Assembly (NCBI GenBank): GCA_023053685.1
Contig: JALIGW010000016.1
Span: forward strand, 6,230,501 to 6,294,500
DNA: 64,000 nucleotides
Direction of reading: 5' to 3'
From: Diadophis punctatus similis
Lineage: Eukaryota; Chordata; Lepidosauria; Squamata; Dipsadidae
Shown: in pieces, positions 57,381-64,000 of the stretch
How the letters are laid out: each line of letters opens with the position of its first letter
Numbering within the stretch: position 1 is the stretch's first letter
Notes under the pieces: generated by a model
The model's database searches: none
What the model saw: the letters and a program-made list of their open reading frames with translations, nothing else
Told to the model about the DNA's origin: nothing
Program-made: the position numbers and the translations under genes

Positions 57381-57909
57381 GGCAATATAAAATCACTGCC
57401 TGACAGATAGAGAACACAATTTTCTATCAAGTTATTTTTCCCTTTGAAGAAATGAGGCAAGCTCTCCTTTCCCAGAATGAATAATAACAGACATGGAAAA
57501 AAGTATAGGAAATCTTTTCTGCCTGCCTCTTGTACCGATTCCCTAGTAACAATCACCACCTACATCATGGAACTCCTACTGGCGATTCTGCTTTATCTTG
57601 TCTATACTGGGTTGTCTCCCTTCCACCAAGAGAGGAAGTCTGCTACATAAGAATCACAGTACAAGGATTTACGGGACACTTTTCAAGGCTCAGAAACATT
57701 CTGGTGACATTCTTATATTTTCAACCTATTGGATGGATTTGTTTGGTGTGGCTTTTGATTGTCTCATGAGTTCTCAAGAGTGTTGTCTGAAAACTCAGAT
57801 TTGTTGGCTAGAACTCAGACAATCCAAAGCCATACGGTGTCCAATCTTAGGGTCAATCTCATCCAAGAGGAGATGGCTGCTGAATCTTTGTGAGCCTTGA
57901 AAAGTGTCT
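57381..57909. other. Unassigned DNA
   Basis: Nothing recognised. Confidence 0.5.
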
Positions 57910-57917
57910 TGCAAATC

Positions 57918-58027
57918 CAGAGGTGGTGTTCAACCGGTTCGGACCGGTTCAGGGGAACTGGTAGCGGCGACTGCACGCGCGCTCACATTTGCGAACCGGT
58001 AGGGAAGGTAAGTGAATACTACCTCTG
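57918..58027. mobile_element. Minimal hAT-like MITE (110 bp)
   Basis: CAGAGGTGGTGTTCA and TGAATACTACCTCTG; exact 8-bp duplication TGCAAATC at 57910-57917 and 58028-58035. Confidence 0.92.
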
Positions 58028-58048
58028 TGCAAATCCCTATACTGTGTC

Positions 58049-58555
58049 CAGGGGTGGGTTCCTAATTTTTTTACTGCCACTCTGTGGCCGTGGTTTATTT
58101 TGTGGGCGTGGCTTGCCGGCCATGTGACCGGGTGGGCATGGCTTCTCGGACTGCTGAAGGGAGGGGAACTGAGATAGGTCCTGCCGCCCATTCCCCCTTC
58201 CCTCAGCAGCTCGAGAAGCCTCGAACGTGCAAAAATGCCTAGGATCATCACCGCACGTTCGTGGCTTCTCGGACTGCTGAAGGGAGAAGAATGGAGATAG
58301 CTCCTGCCGCCCATTCTTTCAGCGTCTCACAAGCTCCTTCAGCCATCCTCCCCTGCTTGGACTCACTGTGGGGTAGGAAGGCAGCGCATGCGCAGTGCTG
58401 GAAGCTTGGCTTCTGGGCACGTGCAGAAGAAATTTTTTAAAAAATAAAAAAACATTTTTTTTTAATGGCGGCGCCCAGGCACCAGTACTGTGACGTCACC
58501 AGCGGGCCGCTACTGGTGCTATAGAGTGGACCGCACCTGTAGGAACCCACCACTG
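58049..58555. mobile_element. hAT-like MITE, family A, long subtype
   Basis: CAGGGGTGGGTTCC and GGAACCCACCACTG; exact 8-bp duplication ACTGTGTC at 58041-58048 and 58556-58563. GCGCATGCGCA at 58384-58394. Confidence 0.93.
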
Positions 58556-58563
58556 ACTGTGTC

Positions 58564-59555
58564 CAACTTCAAGTCAATCTTGTGAGAGTATAGATTTACT
58601 GCCTTCAATAACTGGGCAATTCTGGGGACATCAGACAGGTATAAAAAGGGAAAGAATGTCTTAGGGGGAATGAAATGGAAATACAACGGCATCTGAAACA
58701 GGCAGACAGAGAAAGGAATTTAACTTCAGTGTAATCACAGCACATGTGTGGTCCCAATATTTCTGGGATAAATTCTTCTGGGGCTGCATCAGAGTTGTGT
58801 CAGGGTGCATTACTTTTCTTCCAGGGAACCCTAGCAGCTGCCATCTGTCGTCACCACAATGCTATTAACTTAGCTTTTCTTTTTCTTTTTCTTTTCTTTT
58901 CTTTTTTTTTTAACAAATCTCAGCCTTATTACATTTCTCCAAAATGAAATAAAAGAACTATTCATGTCTGGTGCCATAGGTTTTATTGAAGGCAGTCACA
59001 TCCTTTGTCCTTCTTGGCCCACTGTGATACCAAAAACATGTTATAAAGTTACCTTTGCATCTTTATATTGCCATAAATTCTTTATTATAGAAAGGAGAAG
59101 GAGAAAACCCTGTACACGTAGGATCCTGTTCAGTGCTGAGGATAATTACAAGCCTGAACTGCAGTTTTCCTGGTGTTTGCTTTACTTCTTTATCGACTTT
59201 ACTGGATCAAAGCCAAAGTGCCGAAAAAGGAATCTATTTCTGATAGGAATGACTCTGCATCCTTGCTAAAGTGATCGTTGCATCACTTTAGTATTCTGGT
59301 TGCATCCTTCTTTTGTGCAGATTTGACTGACCCAGTGCAGAAGAAATAGCTATGTGACCTTTTTCATCAGCAGCTTGGGAAATAGGCATGGTGCACACTG
59401 AACCTCTGTTTTCCTACGTCAAGGAAAAGATTGACTAAATAGTCCATAACATTTTATCAGCATCATGAATTGAGGTGACTGATTCATCAGCCGCTAAGAA
59501 TTCATTGCTTAATGTCATTATTACTAGTATTTCCAAAGAAAGATGATTGCAGCAT
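58564..59555. other. Unassigned DNA
   Basis: A CT-rich run near 58875-58910; otherwise nothing. Confidence 0.5.
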
Positions 59556-59775
59556 TTTCTGCCTTATTCCCCAAACCCCCAAAACTTTAACCTTAGACTG
59601 TCTACAGTAGACCTCTCCCCATTCCTAAGGGGCGTGCATAAGCGCACCACTGTGCCTACCGTCCCCGTCCTACTGTCCTATTGTCCTCTTTTATCAGTAC
59701 TTTTTACTTATGTTATGTTTATACAAACAATTACTATCCTGTACATGTTTGACAAAATGAATAAATAAATAACAA
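59556..59775 (+). repeat. LINE X 3' end
   Basis: CAAAACTTTAACCTTAGACTG ... GGCGTGCATAAGCGCACC ... CATGTTTGACAAAATGAATAAATAAATAA. Truncated within the coding end. Confidence 0.8.
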
Positions 59776-60174
59776 GTCAAATCATAGGTATTAGTCTTAA
59801 TGTGGGCAATGCAGCACAATTTGCTTCTTGCAACAAAATGTCCTGGAAGAAACTTGGGTATTAAGATTCTGGATGCTGCCCTGTTGAGGCGAATGGTGGT
59901 GTAAGAGTATGGCTTCAGAATTCTCTCTGAAGTTCTCAGAAGATCCAGTTTTGGAGGTTTTCTCAAAGCTCAGAGGACTTCTAGGGTCACATTCTCATTG
60001 CTGGTGTAACTCTCGAAAGAGGCACTTCTGGTAAAATGAAGACTTAAAAACTTCTGGTAGATGGCCGCTTTCTTGCTGAAGGAAAGCATTAGAGCTTTCC
60101 AGAGCACACAACAGGCCCAAGTCTCCAAATTGGAAGATCCTTTTCCAGAGCAAGGCCATATGGGCAGGGGTGGG
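59776..60174. other. Unassigned DNA
   Basis: Nothing recognised. Confidence 0.5.
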
Positions 60175-60350
60175 CTTCAAAAATTTTAACAAGGGGTTCT
60201 CTGCCTGGTTGCTGGGTGGGCCTGGCCATGGTGGGCATGGCTAGTCGGCCTCCTGCACCATGGCAGGGGGGTGTTTTTCCCCTCCCCGGGCTCTGGAGGC
60301 TTTCCTCAAGCCACCAGGAGGGCCTTGGCTCTAACCCTGTTCCTCCCCCC
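60175..60350. mobile_element. hAT-like family F left-end fragment
   Basis: CAGGGGTGGGCTTCAAAAATTTT resembles the family F left end and is followed by GTGGGCATGGC. No right end or minisatellite is present; the right boundary is approximate. Confidence 0.55.
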
Positions 60351-61080
60351 AAGGTGTGTCATCAGTCACATTCCCCAACGAAACAGTTTTGCGAGTTGTA
60401 GAAGTCACTCCCTCCAGCCACTGTGGATCTCCGTGGAGATGGCCTTGGCGTTTGCCGGCTGGAATGTGCTTTGTTTTGACTGAAGTTCCTCGATGCAGCA
60501 GCGAGGCTCAATTCCCCATCCCCTTGCCTATGGTCAGGAATGCTTTGCGAGGTGACAGGCCTTCTGTGGACAGCATCTGTTTAGCTACCAAGACCAGGAA
60601 GATGGGATTTGCTGAGATCCCTTTTTTAAGATGATGCCCTTTGCAGGAATCACAAGAGAAAGTCTTCTCAGGAAATGTTAACCCACCAACCTCGACTTCC
60701 TTAAAGACCTTAACACTTGGCCCTTTATTTGGAGAGCAGAGTTTGGCCTACCCTTGTTTGTACTGTTGTAATACATGATTAGCTCTATTTTATGTAACTG
60801 ATGTTTTTAACTCCATGTTTTACCATTTTGTGAGCCATTTAGAATTAATGGAATTGAGCAGCATAGAAGACTGAATCAGCTCAATTCAGTTAAAATATCA
60901 TATTCCCTTCACAATAGAACTATTGTTGGGATATGAAAATACAGAAACAGGCAAGACTTCAAGAAGCCAAATGAACCTTGTAAAGGACATGGCTGCTGTA
61001 ATGCTTTCAGGAGAGGTTCCTTGCTTGAACTAACTTTGGGCTTTTTCGTGTACTAACTTTTCACTAACCTTCTGTGCAAG
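60351..61080. other. Unassigned DNA
   Basis: Nothing recognised. Confidence 0.5.
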
Positions 61081-61084
61081 GTAC

Positions 61085-62529
61085 AGTATTTTTGGAGTAT
61101 AAGACGCACCCTAGTTTTTTGGGAGGAAAATAAGAAAAAAAAATTCTGCCTACCAGCATCCATCTGGCTAGCGTCCTTAGCAAACAGCCTGGAACAGGTA
61201 TATTAGCCTTGCAAAGCTCAGTTTGAGAGGTTGTTTTAGCCTTGCAAAGGTCAGTTTCAGAGCCTGCTTTTTCAGCCTTGCAAAGCTCAGTTTGAGAGGT
61301 TGTTTTAGCCTTGCAAAGGTCCGTTTCAGAGCCTGCTTTTTCAGCCTTGCAAAGCTCAGTTTGAGAGGTTGTTTTAGCCTTGCAAAGGTCCGTTTCAGAG
61401 CCTGCTTTTTCAGCCTTGCAAAGCTCAGTTTGAGAGGTTGTTTTAGCCTTGCAAAGGTCCGTTTCAGAGCCTGCTTTTTCAGCCTTGCAAAGCTTGGTTT
61501 GAGAGGTTGTTTTAGCCTTGCAAAGGTCCATTTCAGAGCCTGCTTTTTCAGCCTTGCAAAGCTCAGTTTGAGAGGTTGTTTTAGCCTTGCAAAGGTCCGT
61601 TTCAGAGCCTGCTTTTTCAGCCTTGCAAAGCTCGGTTTCAGAGGTTGTTTTAGCCTTGCAAAGGTCCGTTTCAGAGGCTGCTTTTTCAGCCTTGCAAAGC
61701 TCGGTTTGAGAGGTTGTTTTAGCCTTGCAAAGGTCCGTTTCAAAGGCTGCTTTTTCAGCCTTGCAAAGCTCAGTTTGAGAGGTTGTTTTAGCCTTGCAAA
61801 GGTCCGTTTCAGAGCCTACTTTTTCAGCCTTGCAAAGCTCAGTTTGAGAGGTTGTTTTAGCCTTGCAAAGGTCCGTTTCAGAGCCTGCTTTTTCAGCCTT
61901 GCAAAGCTCAGTTTGAGAGGTTGTTTTAGCCTTGCAAAGGTCCGTTTCAGAGCCTGCTTTTTCAGCCTTGCAAAGCTCAGTTTGAGAGGTTGTTTTAGCC
62001 TTGCAAAGGTCCGTTTCAGAGCCTGCTTTTTCAGCCTTGCAAAGCTCAGTTTGAGAGGTTGTTTTAGCCTTGCAAAGGTCCGTTTCAGAGCCTGCTTTTT
62101 CAGCCTTGTAAAGCTCAGTTTGAGAGGTTGTTTTAGCCTTGCAAAGGTCCGTTTCAGAGCCTGCTTTTTCAGCCTTGCAAAGCTCAGTTTGAGAGGTTGT
62201 TTTAGCCTTGCAAAGGTCCGTTTCAGAGCCTGCTTTTTCAGCCTTGCAAAGCTCGGTTTGAGAGGTTGTTTTAGCCTTGCAAAGGTCCGTTTCAGAGCCT
62301 GCTTTTTCAGCCTTGCAAAGCTCGGTTTGAGAGGTTGTTTTAGCCTTGCAAAGGTCCGTTTCAGAGCCTGCTTTTTCAGCCTTGCAAAGCTCGGTTTGAG
62401 AGGTTGTTTTAGCCTTGCAAAGCTCCATTTCAGAGGCTAGGCGGGGCTACATTCGGTGTTTAAGACACATCCAGGTTTTCACCCTCTTTTATGGGGAAAA
62501 AAGGTGCGTCTTATACTCCAAAAAACACG
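61085..62529. mobile_element. Terminal-inverted-repeat DNA element filled by a 69-bp minisatellite
   Basis: The ends AGTATTTTTGGAGTATAAGACGCACC-type and its mirror GGTGCGTCTTATACTCCAAAAAACAC are inverted repeats of about 26-30 bp. GTAC lies on each side (61081-61084 and 62530-62533), a possible target duplication. The superfamily is uncertain. The interior is almost entirely the 69-bp array. Confidence 0.75.
61203..62430. repeat. 69-bp minisatellite, about 18 copies, two related half-units
   Basis: Each unit has a 33-bp half (AGCCTTGCAAAGCTCAGTTT ... TTGTTTT) and a 36-bp half (AGCCTTGCAAAGGTCCGTTT ... GCTTTTTC), evidently an ancient duplication of one about 35-bp unit. 69 is divisible by 3, so frames of 454 (minus) and 405 (plus) codons stay open. 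Confidence 0.96.
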
Positions 62530-62533
62530 GTAC

Positions 62534-63041
62534 CTCTTTCATTGCCCTAGTAACATTATAATTATTTATATATTGTTGAAGGTGAATAATGATTCTATCC
62601 TTCAGGTACCAAGGTACAGGGCCGAAGTTGAAAAAGGCATTTCCACCTGAATCATTGTTTTCCCTGCCTCCTCTTTTTTTTCCTTTTGTAAATTCTTATA
62701 TAAAGATTTGGGGGGTGAGGGGAAGGGAAGGTCACCTTATCAATGGAGAAATCTATTTTTAAAGCATATTCCATGACTACATATTTTTTTTCTCCTCCAG
62801 GTTCTTTCTTGTCACACCAAGCACCTGACCATGCAAGTTTACAGCTTCATTTCAAATAAGGAAGATCAAAAAGAAATGTCCTTGCGATGCTGCCAGCAGG
62901 TGCAGGAGCATTTTAAAAAAAATAAACTTTTTTTTAAAAAAAGAACCCCTTTTTATTAGGACAAGTAACACCCACATCACAATCTCGAGAGAATCCTTCA
63001 CTGCAACCTTTGCATTTTAACTTTGCCTCCCATTTCACTGA
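62534..63041. other. Unassigned DNA
   Basis: Nothing recognised. Confidence 0.5.
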
Positions 63042-64000
63042 AGAGCCGAGGTGGCGCAGCGGTTAGAGTGGGGTACTGCAGGCCACTTCAGCTGACTGTG
63101 ATCCGCAGGTCAGCGGTTCAAATCTCACCGGCTCAAGGTTGACTCAGCCTTCCATCCTTCCGAGGTGAGGTAAAATGAGGACCCAGATTGTTGGGGGCAA
63201 TATAAATATACATTGCTTACTGGGTGTAAACCGCTTAGAGCAGTGGTTCCCAACCTTCCTAATGTCGCGACCCACGCCCCCCCCACCGTGACCCACCCCG
63301 CCGCCGCCATTTGGGTTCTTTTACCCTCTGCGCATGCGCCAAGTGTGCTGCGCATGCGCAGAGGGTAAAAGAACCCAAATGGCGGCATCTGGGCCAAGTC
63401 TCCAGATCCGGGCGAGGTCTCCACTCGCTTCGCGTGTTGCCTCTGGGAGTTTCTCGAGCCCCATCGCGAAAGGCGTGCGCGACTTTGGCAGGGCCGGGAC
63501 AGGCGGCTGCTCAGAGAGAGCCACCCCCTTTGCAGAGTCTCTCCCGTCTACCTGTAGCGTTCGGGGCGAAGGGTATGGCTCTCTCCAGGCAGCTGCCTGT
63601 CCCGGCCCCGCCAAAGTCACGCATGCCTTTCGCAGGGGTGAAATGCTCCCGGTTCGTTCTTGCCTGTCGGTCATCGCAGAGCCGATGGAGCCGGTGGCAG
63701 ACGCGGTGCGGGGCTTCCCCCGCCCGCTTCCCCCGCACGCCTGGATGCTGCCATTTGAGTTCTTTTGCCCTCTGAGCATGCAGAACACTTTGCAGATGCG
63801 CAGAGGGTAAAAGAACCCAAATGGCGGCAGCGGGGTGGGGGCGTGGGTTCTTGGGCGCGATATGGCCAGGCTTGTGGCAGTGGGGGGGGGAGCTGAGGAT
63901 GCCTGGGCGACCCCTGGGAAATGGTCGTTCGACCCCCAAAGGGGTCCCGACCCCCAGGTTGGGAACCACTGGCTTAGAGAGTGCTTGCACTGTGAGGCGG
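63042..64000 (+). repeat. tRNA-derived SINE, split by a hAT element, runs off the window
   Basis: 63042-63240 matches the SINE at 22545 from AAGAGCCGAGGTGG through TAAACCGCTTAGAG. The sequence resumes at 63972-64000 (GCTTAGAGAGTGCTTGCACTG). Confidence 0.88.
63241..63971. mobile_element. hAT-like element, family H (SPIN-like), inside a SINE
   Basis: The ends are CAGTGGTTCCCAACC and GGTTGGGAACCACTG. The exact 8-bp duplication GCTTAGAG lies at 63233-63240 and 63972-63979. The right end (minus sense GGTCGAACGACCATTTCCC) resembles SPIN transposons from memory. The interior has a perfect 37-bp inverted repeat (63303-63339 and 63350-63386) and a second, similar block near 63740-63825. Confidence 0.9.

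Noticed and set aside
61064..62428. 454-codon minus-strand frame (and 405-codon plus-strand frame)
   Set aside because: Both run across a 69-bp minisatellite whose length is a multiple of 3, so all phases stay open together. The repeat peptide matches no domain I know.

Overview
The window looks like repeat-rich, non-coding DNA from a squamate reptile, most probably a colubroid snake. The evidence is the repeat fauna: a CR1-type LINE with an (AATAG)n/(ATTCT)n tail, a BovB (RTE) fragment, tRNA-derived SINEs, an L1 copy, Tc1/mariner-like and many hAT-like non-autonomous DNA transposons, and abundant microsatellites. I found no convincing host protein-coding exon, rRNA gene or functional tRNA gene. 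Outside transposons the reading frames are short and stop-interrupted, so this is intergenic or deep-intronic sequence. Species and locus cannot be named from the sequence alone.

Centrepiece: 29046-33663 holds a complete, apparently intact Ty1/copia LTR retrotransposon on the minus strand. It has two 266-bp LTRs that I read as differing at one terminal base, a GTTAT target duplication, a primer-binding site matching the anticodon arm of initiator tRNA-Met, a polypurine tract, and one uninterrupted 1328-codon gag-pol frame with zinc knuckle, protease, integrase, reverse transcriptase and RNase H. It must be a very recent insertion.

Layout. 0-10 kb: a LINE 3' end carrying a SINE, then several hAT-like MITEs. 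10.5-12.4 kb: a hAT-like element carrying a second one, which contains three tandem 190-bp palindromes. 12.9-13.2 kb: a solo LTR. 14.6-17.6 kb: more MITEs, one with a palindromic minisatellite. 18.4-20.9 kb: an L1 insertion with ORF1 but no ORF2. 22-28.5 kb: SINE, CR1 and hAT copies. 29-33.7 kb: the copia element. 33.7-40.7 kb: LINE ends, SINEs, a strong hairpin and Penelope-like repeats with hammerhead-ribozyme-like cores. 43.9-51 kb: nested LINE/hAT/SINE insertions, a mariner, and a BovB split by a MITE. 53-56.3 kb: two copies of one hAT-like family, each expanded by the same 42-bp minisatellite. 56.4-58.6 kb: mariner, hAT, LTR and MITEs side by side. 61-62.5 kb: a terminal-inverted-repeat element filled by a 69-bp minisatellite. 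63-64 kb: a SINE split by a SPIN-like hAT element.

At least 20 of the DNA-transposon copies have target duplications that I could read by eye, mostly exact 8-mers (the hAT hallmark). None carries a transposase frame, so all are non-autonomous. Many contain a palindromic TGCGCATGCGCA block (NRF1-like) and GCCGCCAT-type blocks (YY1-like), so they may spread regulatory sites. Family letters used below (A, C, D, E, F, G, H for hAT-like families; X for one LINE) are local labels only.
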